A stretch of DNA of 64,000 nucleotides, taken from assembly GCF_039536245.1 (NCBI RefSeq), contig NZ_BAAAYN010000044.1, positions 127,169-191,168 on the forward strand, in the 5' to 3' direction. The DNA is from Cryptosporangium minutisporangium (GTDB lineage: Bacteria; Actinomycetota; Actinomycetes; Mycobacteriales; Cryptosporangiaceae). The notes under the pieces were generated by a model. The model was not told the origin of the DNA. It saw only the letters and a program-made list of their open reading frames with translations, and ran no database searches. This document shows positions 17,382 to 26,910 of this stretch, piece by piece (position 1 is the stretch's first letter; every line of letters begins with the position of its first letter). The translations under genes were made by a program, and so were the position numbers.

Positions 17382-17448
17382 GCGGGCGGACGCCGGGGAG
17401 CGGGCGGCGGACGCCGGGGAGCGGGCGGCGGACGCCGCGAGGCGGGCG
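17382..17448. repeat. 21-bp GC-rich tandem repeat
   Basis: The unit GCGGGCGGCGGACGCCGGGG recurs at 17382 (shortened by 3), 17400 and 17421, ending in a partial copy. It lies between purC and dps. Confidence 0.75.
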
Positions 17449-17503
17449 TCCGGATGCCCGGGGCCCGCCTCGTGGGGACGAATCATGCGTTGTCAGTTCT
17501 GGA

Positions 17504-17971
17504 TCAGCGCGTCTGCGCCCGGAGCATCCACAAGTGCTTCTCCAGGCCGCTGACGATCTGCACGACCAGGTCGTGCGAGATCGGGTCCTTCTCCTCCAGC
17601 GTCTCCAGCGTCTCGCGAGCCCGAGCGGCTACCGCGCCGATCTCGTCGGCGACCAGCGCGACGGTCTCCTGGGCGTCGAGCCAACCGGTCCGGAAGTCCG
17701 CCACCGGCGACTTCGCCGCCGCTGCCGGGCGACCGTCGATGCTGACCTCCAGCGCGACGGCCCGCTCGGCCGCGTCGTCGGAGTACGTCCGCACGTCGGC
17801 CAGTACCTCGTCGAGCTGCTCGTGCACCTGCTTGAACGTCGGCCCCTGGACGTGCCAGTGCGCCTGCTTCAAGTTGAGCGACAGGGCGATCAGGTCGACC
17901 GCGATGCCCTCCAGAAGGTGACCCACCTCGGAGCGGACGGCTTCGTCCAGGGCGGTGGAACGCGTACCCAT
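17504..17971 (-). CDS. dps: DNA-protecting ferritin-like protein Dps
   Basis: The 155-aa protein matches Dps: LKQAHWHVQGPTFKQVHEQL carries the intersubunit ferroxidase residues (His, His, Asp/Glu), and the C-terminal SGLEKHLWMLRAQ is typical. Dps forms dodecamers that oxidise and store iron with peroxide and protect DNA in stationary phase. The ATG at 17971 follows AAGGAGGG. An inverted repeat of 8-bp arms lies directly over and upstream of that site, suggesting control by a repressor or by RNA folding. It is monocistronic. Confidence 0.92.
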   Translation of the reverse strand: MGTRSTALDEAVRSEVGHLLEGIAVDLIALSLNLKQAHWHVQGPTFKQVHEQLDEVLADVRTYSDDAAERAVALEVSIDGRPAAAAKSPVADFRTGWLDAQETVALVADEIGAVAARARETLETLEEKDPISHDLVVQIVSGLEKHLWMLRAQTR

Positions 17972-17983
17972 ATCGAATCCCTC

Positions 17984-18013
17984 CTTGGGACGAGGCTGTT
18001 TTCCTGTCCCAAG
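17984..18013. promoter_or_regulatory. Inverted repeat in the dps leader
   Basis: CTTGGGAC (17984-17991) and GTCCCAAG (18006-18013) are perfect 8-bp arms with a 14-nt AT-richer centre. The arm nearer the gene touches the AAGGAGGG ribosome-binding site of dps, so a hairpin in mRNA or a bound protein could limit expression. Confidence 0.6.
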
Positions 18014-18065
18014 AAGGGGTGACCTGTCTGGTTACCGAGAAACTGGCTCGTAGGTCACAGACTTC

Positions 18066-21000
18066 TCAGCGCTGACCGGGAACACGCGACCGGGAGCCTT
18101 CGTCGTCGGCGGGGTCCGGATCCGGCGCGGGTGGCCGCCCGAACGGGTCGTCGCCGTCGTCCGTCGTGGCCCACCAGCGGTCGACGACGTCGGCCGGCTC
18201 CTTTCGGCGGCCGCCGAAGAGCCCGCGCAGGCCCTTGCGCTCGGACCGCGCCGCTGGGGCGGGCTCCGCCGTTGCCGGCTGACCCGCCGTGTCCGGTCCG
18301 GCTGCGCCGGTGGTGGACGCGCGGGCAGCGGCGTTTCTCGGCGTATCGGGCCGCGACGTGTCGGACCGCGACGTAGCGGGGCCGTCCGATGCGGCGTCGG
18401 GTGCGTCCGGCGTGGGGGACGTGCTCGGCGTGGGCGACGCCGCAGGGGCCTGGCGGGCCGCTGGGCGCGTACGGGCCCAGACGACCTCCGGATCGGCTTC
18501 CACGGCCGGGCGGGGCGGAGGCGCCGGGGGGAGCTTCGTCCCCGGACGCCGAGCGAGCGGCGGCCGGGCACGGCTCGACGGCGCCCCGGTCGGAGCTGCG
18601 CTATCGGTCGGACGCGGGCCGTCGGCCGGGCCTGGGCCGTCGGTCGAGCGGAGGCTGTCGAACGGGCGTGGGCCGTCGGTGGGACGGGGGACGTCGGTGG
18701 GACGGGGGCCGTCGGTGGAGCGCGGGCCGTCGGTGGAGCGCGGGCCGTCGGTCGGGCGGCGCGGGCTGTCGAACGGACGGGGGCCGTCGGTGGGACGGGG
18801 GACGTCGGTCGAGCGGGGCGCGGGCGGCCGGGAGGTTGGTGTGGTCGGCGTGGATGCGGCGGCCGTCGGTTCCGCCAGCGGACTCGGTAGGTTCCGGCGC
18901 GGAGTAGCCGGCGCGGTCGGAGGGGTCGCGGGCGCAGGCGGAATCGCACCGCGGCGGACGCCGTCCGGCGCGGGGGGCGGCGGTACCGGCCTCGTGCCGC
19001 CGCCTGCCTCGGGACCAGGAGGTGTGCTCCCGGGTGCCCCGGACAGCATCGTGCTCGGACGGCTGTGTCCCGCCTCCGCAGCCGCTGGCAGCGCGGGCCG
19101 CGTCGGGCCCGCCGGCTGCTGCGGCCCGCCGGAACCGGACTGCGGGCGCTCGGGCGACGCGGGGCTCCGGAACGGATCCGCCGACGGCTGGCCCGGGGCG
19201 CCACCGGAGCGTGGCCCGGCGAGCGGAGCTGCACCGCCCGATGGCGGACGGGCGTCCGGCGGCGCTGCCTCCAGGGGCGACGGGCCAGGACCTGCGGCGC
19301 GCGCGCCGGGAACATGCGTGCGGGGAACGCCGGTGCTGGGGACGCCGGGACCGTCGGTGCCAGGGATGCCGGGGATGTCGCCGCGTCCGGTGGCGTACGG
19401 CTCGTCGTCGCTGGCGGGGCGGGGCACGGCCGAGGCCGAGTGCGACCGCGGGACCGGCACACCGAAGTCGATCAACGCATCTCGCACCTGCGCATACGCG
19501 CTGAGCTCGGCGCGCACCGGCGCCAGCACGCGCTCTCGGGCCACGGTCGTCACCGCGTCGAGCACCGCTTGTTCGGCCCGCAGCCGGGCCAATCGTGCGC
19601 CCCGGCTCGCCAGCCCCATACCGACCAGATGCAGGATCGGCCCCAGCAGGAGTCCGCCCAGCAACAAGCCCACCGGCAACACCAACGCCCCGGTCTCCGG
19701 CGCGTTCTGCGAGCCGCCGACCGCTGCAGCGATGGCCAGCCCGAGAGTCCAGGCGACACCGCCCAGCAGCGCGAGCACCATCAGGTACTGCAGGATCCGG
19801 TACCCCCACCACCACGCCGGACGCCGGGCCAGGCCCAGGTCGGCGGTGGCCACGGCCCGGTCGAGAGCGTCCGGCAAGGCGTCCAGCTCCGACCGCGCGG
19901 CGCGGTGGACCAGCCGGGGCCAAGGCTCGGGCAGCGCGTTCGCCGCGTCGTCCGCCAGGTGGCGCAGCGCCTCTTCGACCTGCGGCCGCTGCACCGGGTG
20001 GAAGACCGTGGGCCGGGCGGTGGTGCGGGCGGTGCCCCTGTTACGAGGTCCCTTGCCCGCCTGGTCGCGGAGCGGTGCCAGCGGATCGACCTTCGCCCGC
20101 CCGAACCAGTGGATCAGCGGCCAGCCGAGGTTGCGGTTCGCAGTGAACTTGTAGCCGCGTTCCACGGCCTCTCCGACCGCGGCGGCACCGGCCGCCTCGG
20201 ACAGGGTCGTGTAGAGCCGCTTGGCCGAGCCGCGGTCCACGTCCTCACGGACCTCGGGACCGGCGAGCGGAGCCAACTCGTGAGCGACGTCGTCCAGGTC
20301 GGCAGCGAGCCGCCGCACGGCCGCCTGCCGGGAGGCGACCGTGGTCGTGATCCGCTCCCGCAGCTCGAACAGACCGTCGCCGCGGAGGGCCGACATCGGC
20401 ACCAGCGGCACGCCGCGCAGCCCGTCGGCGTCGAGCAGCCGGCGCACGTCGGCCAGACAGGCCTCGGCGTCGGCTTGGCTGAGCAGGTCGATCTGGTTGA
20501 GCACGACCACGGTGACGCCCGCGTGCCTGGACAGCCGCCGGAGGTAACGGGAGTGCACTGCCTCGTCCGCGTACTTCTGCGGGTCGAGCACCCAGACCAG
20601 CAGGTCGACGAGCTCGACCAGCCGGTCGACCTCCAGTCGGTGCGCCAGCTGCGTCGAATCGTGATCCGGTAAGTCGAGCAGGACGAGACCGCGCAGCTCG
20701 GCCTGGGTGTCGGCGTCGAGCGCGCTCTCCCGGGCGGTGCGGTTGTCGTACGGGATGCTCAGCCAGTCGAGCAGCGGCCCGGCACCGTCCGGGCCCCAGA
20801 CGCAGGCGTGCGGAGCGTTGGTGACCGGACGTCGGACACCGACCTCGGACAGGTCGAGCCCGGCCAGCGCGTTGTACAGCGACGACTTGCCGCTACCGGT
20901 GGCGCCGGCGAGCGCGACGACCGTGTGCGCCGGCGACAGCGACAGACGTTCGGTGATCTGCCGGGTCACGTCCCGGGCCGACCGCAGGTAGTGGTCGTCG

Positions 21001-21116
21001 ACGCGGCCGTCGACCACCCCCATCACTCGCTCCAGCGACGTGAGCCGGGCAGCGATCGAAGGCGGTTCGTCGGCCGGGAGGACCGGGCTGGGTAACCCGG
21101 CGGACGGTCGGCTCAT
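18066..21116 (-). CDS. Dynamin-like GTPase with membrane segments (DynB-like)
   Basis: This 1016-aa protein has a P-loop at residues 71-78 (GATGSGKSS), the switch/DLPDHDS motif near 152 and NQIDLL near 208: a complete GTPase domain. Two or three transmembrane helices lie around 435-500 (YLMVLALLGGVAWTLGLAIA and VLPVGLLLGGLLLGPILHLV). The C-terminal half is disordered and rich in Pro/Ser/Thr/Arg, with about eight copies of a TDGPRP/STDGPR repeat (18600-18850). It overlaps its partner gene by ATGA. Layout and domain order recall the Streptomyces DynA/DynB pair, which stabilises FtsZ rings in sporulation septa; that role here is inference. Confidence 0.8.
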   Translation of the reverse strand: MSRPSAGLPSPVLPADEPPSIAARLTSLERVMGVVDGRVDDHYLRSARDVTRQITERLSLSPAHTVVALAGATGSGKSSLYNALAGLDLSEVGVRRPVTNAPHACVWGPDGAGPLLDWLSIPYDNRTARESALDADTQAELRGLVLLDLPDHDSTQLAHRLEVDRLVELVDLLVWVLDPQKYADEAVHSRYLRRLSRHAGVTVVVLNQIDLLSQADAEACLADVRRLLDADGLRGVPLVPMSALRGDGLFELRERITTTVASRQAAVRRLAADLDDVAHELAPLAGPEVREDVDRGSAKRLYTTLSEAAGAAAVGEAVERGYKFTANRNLGWPLIHWFGRAKVDPLAPLRDQAGKGPRNRGTARTTARPTVFHPVQRPQVEEALRHLADDAANALPEPWPRLVHRAARSELDALPDALDRAVATADLGLARRPAWWWGYRILQYLMVLALLGGVAWTLGLAIAAAVGGSQNAPETGALVLPVGLLLGGLLLGPILHLVGMGLASRGARLARLRAEQAVLDAVTTVARERVLAPVRAELSAYAQVRDALIDFGVPVPRSHSASAVPRPASDDEPYATGRGDIPGIPGTDGPGVPSTGVPRTHVPGARAAGPGPSPLEAAPPDARPPSGGAAPLAGPRSGGAPGQPSADPFRSPASPERPQSGSGGPQQPAGPTRPALPAAAEAGHSRPSTMLSGAPGSTPPGPEAGGGTRPVPPPPAPDGVRRGAIPPAPATPPTAPATPRRNLPSPLAEPTAAASTPTTPTSRPPAPRSTDVPRPTDGPRPFDSPRRPTDGPRSTDGPRSTDGPRPTDVPRPTDGPRPFDSLRSTDGPGPADGPRPTDSAAPTGAPSSRARPPLARRPGTKLPPAPPPRPAVEADPEVVWARTRPAARQAPAASPTPSTSPTPDAPDAASDGPATSRSDTSRPDTPRNAAARASTTGAAGPDTAGQPATAEPAPAARSERKGLRGLFGGRRKEPADVVDRWWATTDDGDDPFGRPPAPDPDPADDEGSRSRVPGQR

Positions 21117-23299
21117 CGCGACACCTCCCGCGAGTCGTCGGCCGAGCCGGCGGAACTCGCCGGGGCGCCGGTGTCCGGGCCGGTCGGGCGGGGTTCGGCG
21201 GCGTCGGTGCTCACGGGATCGACGTTAGTCCCCACGGCCCCGCTCGTGGGTGCCCCATCCACAGCCGCTGGAGCTTCATCCACAGGTTTTGGCGGGCCAT
21301 CCACAGACTCGGGCGAGTTGCTCACAGAGTCCGGGGTCTCATCCACAACGTCGGGCGACTCGTCGGTGCCGGCGGTCTCCGCCGTGCCGGGCTTAACCGG
21401 AGCCGGCGTGGCCGGCCGCAGATCGAGCGTGAGCGCAGGCTGCGGCGTCGCCAGCGGCGAAACCGCAGGCGCGGACGGGCCGGACGGCGCGGCGGCGGTC
21501 TGGGCCGGGGTGGGCCGGTCGTCAGAAGGTGCCGCCGGAAGAGCTGGTCGTGTCGGCGGGTCGGCGAACAGGTCCGCGACCACGCCCCGGTGCCGGTCGA
21601 CCGCGCGGGCGGCGTCCCGGAGTCGGTCGATCAGCCGGGCGGGCGGCTCCAGCTGGTCGAGACGGGCCGTGAACCGGCGCTGCTCGGCCACGAGCGCCGA
21701 GCCGAGCCGGTCGAGCAGGTCGGCGCGGGCCGTCCGGGCGGCGGCACGGACGCCGTCGTCCTCGAAGACTTCGGCGAGTAGTTCGGCGGAGAGCGTCACG
21801 GTGCCGCCGGCGACGTCGACCTCACGTCCGACCGGCAGCGTGCCCTCCTCGAGCGCAGCGGCGACCACCACCGGCATCGCCGCTGCCCGCATGCTGCCGT
21901 CGGCCCTGGCGACCGAGGCGTCGACGTCGTCCAGCCACGCGCGGGCCGCGTCCTCGGCGTTCTTGGCGGCGTCGGCGGACGCCCGGTCACCCGCTGCGTC
22001 GACGGCCGCGGCACCACCGGGGCTCTTCCGCCACGCCGCGACCAGCTCCGTCGTCGCCTCGTCGACGATCGAGGTGAACAAGCGCACGACGCCGCCGACC
22101 AGCCCGGCTCGGATCCGTGCGGCCCGGATCGAGGGCTGGCCGGTCAGAACGCCGCTCCGGGAGCCGGCCCGAGCCTCCAGGATCGCGACCAGGCCACCGT
22201 TCCCGGCGTACTCCTGCCACCGACCGACGATGTCACCGCGGAACAGGACGCCGTCCTCGACGGCCGCGCGCAGTCGGGTCTCGGCGGCCCCGAAGACCTG
22301 GCCGACGTGGTCCCGCAGCGTCGCCACCGCTTCCCGCTGGGCCTTGGTGGCGTCGGCGACGGTGTCGACCCGGTCGCTGACCGTGGCCAGCGCGCCGGTG
22401 AGCGTCTGCCGGACGATGCCGAGACGCTGCGCCGGTGAGGAGCTGATCCGACCGGTCCACATCCGCAGCGAGCGCAGCACCTGGTCGGGCAGCAGGCCGT
22501 CCTCGTCGAGCGTCACCTGCTCGATGACGAACAGCGGCGCGGCGCCGAGCCCTTCGGCCCGCAGCAACTCGCGGAGGTGGGTGCTGACCGTCGCGTGCGC
22601 CAGGTGATTGACCCGGGAGAGCACCACCGCGATCGAGGCGCCGCGTGCGACCGCCGACCGCAGTAGCTCCCACGGCACGGCGTCGGCGTACCGGGCCGCG
22701 GTGGTGACGAAGATCCAGAGATCGGCGGCGTCCAGGAGCCGCACGGCGAGCCGCCGGTTCTCGGCCTCGACCGAGTCGACATCCGGCGCGTCCACCAGCG
22801 CGAGGCCGGGCGGCACCGCGTCCGACTCGAGAACCCGCAGCGTGCCCGGAGTCCCGTCGGCCGACCGAGGCAGCGACGGGAGCGGGCCACCCACCAGGAA
22901 CGTGCCGAAGTCGTCCGGGTGGCAGACCAGGACCGGTGAGCGCGTCGTCGGACGCAGCACCCCGGCCGGGCTGACCGGCGTCCCGACCAGCGTGTTCAGC
23001 AGCGTCGACTTGCCGCCGCCGGTTGAGCCGCCGATCACCAGCAGTGGCGGCGTCCGCGGCCGGGACAGTCGCGGCAGGAGGTAGTCGTCGATCTGGTTCG
23101 TGAGGCTGCCTGCTGTGCGGGCGGCGTCCTCTCCACCGCGGAGCGGGAGCTCTAACCGCACCTCGCCGAGGGCCGCCCGGAGCGTCTCCAACGCCGCGAT
23201 CAGCCGGTCGGCGTCGGATCCTGCCCGCGCGGCCGGCAGAGCGCGCACACCCCCGTCGGTCGTCACCCCGAGCCCTGCCCTTCGCTCTTCGGATCCCAC
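21113..23299 (-). CDS. Dynamin-family GTPase (DynA-like)
   Basis: The 728-aa protein has a P-loop at 90-99 (GGSTGGGKST), a DAPDVDS switch motif near 165, and a long helical stalk-like region (about 280-580) with coiled-coil character, then a Pro/Ser/Thr-rich acidic tail. It lacks obvious transmembrane helices. It is translationally coupled to the membrane GTPase downstream. The pair is expected to act as a heteromeric membrane-remodelling complex, as for bacterial dynamin-like pairs; the division role known from Streptomyces is the best guess. GTG and ATG alternatives near 23299 are possible, since the first 25 residues are not conserved in appearance. Confidence 0.8.
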   Translation of the reverse strand: MGSEERRAGLGVTTDGGVRALPAARAGSDADRLIAALETLRAALGEVRLELPLRGGEDAARTAGSLTNQIDDYLLPRLSRPRTPPLLVIGGSTGGGKSTLLNTLVGTPVSPAGVLRPTTRSPVLVCHPDDFGTFLVGGPLPSLPRSADGTPGTLRVLESDAVPPGLALVDAPDVDSVEAENRRLAVRLLDAADLWIFVTTAARYADAVPWELLRSAVARGASIAVVLSRVNHLAHATVSTHLRELLRAEGLGAAPLFVIEQVTLDEDGLLPDQVLRSLRMWTGRISSSPAQRLGIVRQTLTGALATVSDRVDTVADATKAQREAVATLRDHVGQVFGAAETRLRAAVEDGVLFRGDIVGRWQEYAGNGGLVAILEARAGSRSGVLTGQPSIRAARIRAGLVGGVVRLFTSIVDEATTELVAAWRKSPGGAAAVDAAGDRASADAAKNAEDAARAWLDDVDASVARADGSMRAAAMPVVVAAALEEGTLPVGREVDVAGGTVTLSAELLAEVFEDDGVRAAARTARADLLDRLGSALVAEQRRFTARLDQLEPPARLIDRLRDAARAVDRHRGVVADLFADPPTRPALPAAPSDDRPTPAQTAAAPSGPSAPAVSPLATPQPALTLDLRPATPAPVKPGTAETAGTDESPDVVDETPDSVSNSPESVDGPPKPVDEAPAAVDGAPTSGAVGTNVDPVSTDAAEPRPTGPDTGAPASSAGSADDSREVSR

Positions 23300-23433
23300 T
23301 GCCGCTGTTGCGGACCCACAACTGGCGCGCCGGCGTCGCCGGCGTCTCCGCCTCGGAGATTACCGCCGTGGGGCCGGGCGAATACGACGAACTTCGCCAA
23401 GCCCCGACCTGGGAGAGAGCGAGCGTAAACCCC

Positions 23434-24315
23434 TCAGTCGGCGTCGCCGAGGTCGGCCAGCGCGGCCTCCACTTCGGCGAGCTCACGCCGGAGCCGTTCG
23501 GCCTGCTCCTCCGCCTCCGCCCGGGCGGCGGACACGATCTCCTCCACCGCCTCGGCGACGGCCGGGGAGTCGAGCTGCCCGACCATCCGGAGCGCGTCGG
23601 CGGCCCGAACCGGCGTCGGCTTGATCAGCACGCGGGCGCCGCGAGCTGCGGACACCGTCCACTGACCCTCGTGGTGGCCGAGCGTGACGGTCAAGTCGGG
23701 CGCACGCTTGCCGGACGCCTTCCGCGCCGGACGGCTCTTGGCCGACGCGCTCGCGTTCGCCGGGGTGGCCGGCGTGGCGGTGGCCTTGCTCGCGGGCTTC
23801 GCGACGTCGGCCTGCTTGGCAGCGCCGGACGGCTTCGCCGCGCTCGCCGCCTCTGCGGGCGTGGACGGGGTGGCCGCGGGCGCCGTCACCGGGCGGGTGG
23901 AGCCCGAGGTGGCCGCCGCCACCGCGACGCCCGGTTGCGCCTTCACGGACCCGGCCGCGGCGGGCGGCGCAACCGGCGCCCCGGCGGTCGGTGCCGAGCC
24001 GGTCGGTGCTGGGGCGGCCGGTGCGGCAGCAGCGCTCACCGGCTGCTTGGCCGCGGCGGCTGGTGCCTTCTGGCGCGGCGGCTTGGGCGGCAACTGCAGG
24101 TCGCCGGGGGCGAACGGGAGCTCGTCACGCCCGAAGCGGACCACGACCCACTCGTCGGCGGACGGGTCGTCGAACCGCACTACCTGACCGATCTGGCCGG
24201 CAACCTGACCGGCGGCGGAAGTGAACTGGACCTTGGGTTTCCGTCCGGCCTCGACCGCCGTACGGAGCGTGTCGAGGTCGGCAGTGGACAGCCCTCGGCT
24301 GCGGGTGGTCGGCAT
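23434..24315 (-). CDS. Actinobacterial protein with coiled-coil end (DUF6319-like)
   Basis: Residues 1-80 of this 293-aa protein form a compact domain (LSTADLDTLRTAVEAGRKPK, then DEWVVVRFGRDELPF). A roughly 130-residue Ala/Pro/Lys low-complexity linker, rich in AKPA as in nucleoid-associated proteins, follows. Next come a second small domain (DLTVTLGHHEGQWTVSAARG) and a C-terminal coiled coil (AEAEEQAERLRRELAEVEAAL). It resembles the actinobacterial DUF6319 group; that name is tentative. It lies 134 bp upstream of the GTPase pair on the same strand, so a shared role is possible. Confidence 0.6.
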   Translation of the reverse strand: MPTTRSRGLSTADLDTLRTAVEAGRKPKVQFTSAAGQVAGQIGQVVRFDDPSADEWVVVRFGRDELPFAPGDLQLPPKPPRQKAPAAAAKQPVSAAAAPAAPAPTGSAPTAGAPVAPPAAAGSVKAQPGVAVAAATSGSTRPVTAPAATPSTPAEAASAAKPSGAAKQADVAKPASKATATPATPANASASAKSRPARKASGKRAPDLTVTLGHHEGQWTVSAARGARVLIKPTPVRAADALRMVGQLDSPAVAEAVEEIVSAARAEAEEQAERLRRELAEVEAALADLGDAD

Positions 24316-24414
24316 CCTGCCTCCTCCAATGCGCGCTGGCCCTGTCGCGGCCGCGTCTTGCAGGAGTTCCTACCAGAGCCCACCGACGAAACCCGGCACC
24401 GGGAACGTCGACAT

Positions 24415-25839
24415 CTACAGGTACATGCCGGTGCGCTCGCCGTGCGTGCCGGGCTCCCGACGCTCGGGCAGGGCTTCGCCGAAGAACACCTTGCCGCCGA
24501 AGTCGCCCTGGAGGCGGTCGTCGAGGACGTCGGCCAGCCCGGTCATCACCCGGATCGCGGTGGACAGGTGGGTGGGCTGGAAGTCCGTGCCGAACACGCC
24601 GACCGAGGCCCAGACCGTGTCGTCCTCCAGGTAGAGGCGGCCGACCGGCAGCGTCTTGGTCAGCGCCGACAGCCGCTCGTAGAGGCGCTGGGTCGCCCGT
24701 ACCTCGGTGAGCACCGGCGAGGACACCTCGACCAGCGGCGGGTCGTCGGTGATCCGGACGAACACCATCGCCGAGCCGCTGCGGATCGCGATGTCTCCGT
24801 CGGCGTCCACCGGTAGCTCGTCCACCGGGCGGGACAGCAGTTGGGAGACGACCGCGCGGACGCGGTCGGGCAGCGGCGCCCCTGGGTCGTGCGCCGCCGG
24901 CGCGCCCGCCGTCCCACCGCCGCCGGGAACACGACGCGCTGCGCCCAGCGCAGGCACCTCCACCTCGCCCTCCAGCGCGGTGGCCGAGTAGGTCAGGAAC
25001 GCGGGGTGCGGTGTCCCGTAGACCTCGCGCAGCGTCCGGACGGCGATCGCGGCGAGGCGGTCGGCGTCCGACGTCGGCATCTGGATACCGAAGTTGTCGG
25101 TCGTACCGTCGACCACTCCCGGTGGCGACCAGCCCAGTGCGACCAGATCGGCGATCGCGTGCCGGTCGAGGCGGTGGCCGGGCGGGAGTGCGGCGTTGCC
25201 GACGGCCTCGGCGTGCAGGAGGTTCTCGTCGAACATCACGAACTCGACGGTGTAGGTCGCATCGCCGGTGCCGCCCGCGGTGGGGTCGAGCGTGAGCGTG
25301 AGCTGCGCACCGAGTTCCAGGTGGGCGAGGACGGCGGCGAGCTCGGTGCGGAGCTCGGCCCAAGCGGCTTCCACCTTGGCACCGAGGTCCACCGTCGCGG
25401 GGTCCTCGGGCAAGGGCAGCGGCGTCGCTGACTTCAGCACTGGCCCCTCATCGTCGATCGGCTCGTTCGGTTGGTGGTGGTCGGGATCCTCGCCCAGTTC
25501 GAGGAAGCGGTCGAGGACGAGCTTGCGGAGGCGCCCGGTGTTCCGGAGCGAGCGCAAGTAGACGAGCTGGGCTTCGGCGCCGCGCGGTGCGGTCTCGTGG
25601 TCGCCCAGGCCGGCCGCGCGCAGTCCGGCGACGACGTCCGCCCGGGCGTCGGCGTCGGTGGCCAGCCAGCGGTCCCGAAGGACCGGCCAGGCGATTCGGA
25701 CGAAGTCGACGCGCGGTACCGATCCGAACGTGGCACGGAGTGCGGCTGCCGGGCCGCCCGCCACCTCTTCCAGCGCGAGTTCCCGCGCTAGTTCGGCGGC
25801 CAGCCTGGTCGGCACAGTCGACCAGTCGAATCCCGGCAT
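24415..25839 (-). CDS. YbjN/TY-Chap-like domain protein
   Basis: The 474-aa protein begins MPGFDWSTVPTRLAAELARE and has an N-terminal helical domain, a central alpha/beta domain (about 150-290), and a C-terminal domain with the type-III-chaperone-like fold pattern (VDADGDIAIRSGSAMVFVRI and YLEDDTVWASVGVFGTDF). Such YbjN or TY-Chap modules are thought to bind partner proteins; no catalytic residues are seen. The ATG at 25839 follows AGGAGG; the frame is open to 26157, but there the sequence is intergenic and overlaps the divergent lipoprotein gene. It is the first of four minus-strand genes leading to the dynamin pair. Confidence 0.65.
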   Translation of the reverse strand: MPGFDWSTVPTRLAAELARELALEEVAGGPAAALRATFGSVPRVDFVRIAWPVLRDRWLATDADARADVVAGLRAAGLGDHETAPRGAEAQLVYLRSLRNTGRLRKLVLDRFLELGEDPDHHQPNEPIDDEGPVLKSATPLPLPEDPATVDLGAKVEAAWAELRTELAAVLAHLELGAQLTLTLDPTAGGTGDATYTVEFVMFDENLLHAEAVGNAALPPGHRLDRHAIADLVALGWSPPGVVDGTTDNFGIQMPTSDADRLAAIAVRTLREVYGTPHPAFLTYSATALEGEVEVPALGAARRVPGGGGTAGAPAAHDPGAPLPDRVRAVVSQLLSRPVDELPVDADGDIAIRSGSAMVFVRITDDPPLVEVSSPVLTEVRATQRLYERLSALTKTLPVGRLYLEDDTVWASVGVFGTDFQPTHLSTAIRVMTGLADVLDDRLQGDFGGKVFFGEALPERREPGTHGERTGMYL

Positions 25840-26098
25840 GGCGCCTCCTGTGTCATCCGTCCGCGCGTGGCACGCCCCGGCGAGTCGCGTCCGGGTCACC
25901 CTAGGGCCTCCACCATCCTGCGATTGATCGGGCGCAGCCAGCATCCGCTGACCAGACCACCAGGGACTGGTGCTCCGGTGACCCGGTCTGACGCGTGGCC
26001 GACTCAACAGTCCTTCCATCACCTTTGGAATCGCACACTCGGTCGGGCGGTGCTGCTCCGTTGAGGCATCGGACACCGGCCCGCGATGTGAAGGAGAA

Positions 26099-26584
26099 AT
26101 GAGAGTCATGACAGTCCGCGCAGGCGGGTTCATTGCTGCGGCGGCCGTCCTGGCCACGCTGGTCTCCGGCTGTTCGACCTCCGACGACGACCAGGTGCGG
26201 ACCGCGTTGGCCGAGTACCTGGACGAGGTCGGCGAGCAGGACTACCGGGAAGCTTGCGACCTGCTCGAGGCGTCCACCAGGCAGCGGCAAGGCCGCGATT
26301 GCCCGGCCGCGCTGAGCAAGCGGTACGCCGACCTGTCGGCCGCGGTCCGCAGCGACCTGGACAAGATCCAGATCGACCGGGTCACGGTGAAGGGGTCGAC
26401 CGCGACGATCACCGACCGCAACATCGAGGTCGTGCAGACCGTTCGCACGACGAAGAAGGACAAGAACGGTAAAAAGAAGACGACCACCAGCACGAGCCGC
26501 CACACCGCACCCGACCTGAGCAGCGGCAACGGCTTCACGCTGGTGAAGAGCGGCGACAACTGGCTGGTCAGCGACGGTATTTAG
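26099..26584 (+). CDS. Lipoprotein of unknown function
   Basis: The 161-aa protein has a signal peptide with lipobox LVSGC (Cys at about residue 25) followed by STSDDDQ, so it is an anchored extracellular lipoprotein. The mature part is a small alpha/beta domain of the type seen in SnoaL/DUF4878-like lipoproteins ([20 protein letters not shown], then strands ending [16 protein letters not shown]). A Lys/Thr-rich loop ([14 protein letters not shown]) is unusual for such GC-rich DNA. GGAGA precedes the ATG at 26099; a second ATG at 26108 is possible. Its TAG stop shares the four bases TTAG with the stop of the convergent gene. Confidence 0.8.
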   Translation: MRVMTVRAGGFIAAAAVLATLVSGCSTSDDDQVRTALAEYLDEVGEQDYREACDLLEASTRQRQGRDCPAALSKRYADLSAAVRSDLDKIQIDRVTVKGSTATITDRNIEVVQTVRTTKKDKNGKKKTTTSTSRHTAPDLSSGNGFTLVKSGDNWLVSDGI

Positions 26585-26910
26585 CCCTCGGCGAGGTGCC
26601 GTTCGACGGTCGCGACCTTGCTGGTCAGACCGTCGGTGACGCCGGGTCGGATGTCGGCTTTGAGGACGAGGCTGACCCGCCCGGCGCCGGCACCGGCGGC
26701 TTCGACGGCCCGCTTGACGACGTCCATGACTTCGTCCCACTCGCCCTCGATCGACGTGAACATCGCATCGGTGCGGTTGGGTAGTCCGCTCTCCCGGACG
26801 ACGCGGACCGCCTCGGCGACCGCCTCCCCGACCGAGTCTCCGACGCCCATCGGGCTGACCGAGAACGCGACCAGGACGTTGCGGGTCACGGAGGGTTCAG
26901 GGCCGGACAC
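26581..26910 (-). CDS. Thiamine-binding-like protein, MTH1187/YkoF type
   Basis: The 109-aa protein starts with the conserved [20 protein letters not shown] and contains [20 protein letters not shown], which identify the MTH1187/DUF77 ferredoxin-like family. Members bind thiamine or related small molecules; the physiological role is unclear. It lies directly before (on the minus strand, downstream of) the DUF6457 gene with no space between them, so both belong to one unit with mobA. Overlap at 26581-26584 with the convergent lipoprotein gene is only the shared TTAG. Confidence 0.88.
   Translation of the reverse strand: MSGPEPSVTRNVLVAFSVSPMGVGDSVGEAVAEAVRVVRESGLPNRTDAMFTSIEGEWDEVMDVVKRAVEAAGAGAGRVSLVLKADIRPGVTDGLTSKVATVERHLAEG

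Noticed and set aside
25958-25972. CACCAG-GGA-CTGGTG hairpin as a regulatory site
   Set aside because: A 6-bp stem is common by chance in this composition and lies far from both starts.
24415-26157. 580-residue form of the TY-Chap-like protein
   Set aside because: The upstream part overlaps the divergent lipoprotein gene, while an ATG with AGGAGG at 25839 starts the folded region.
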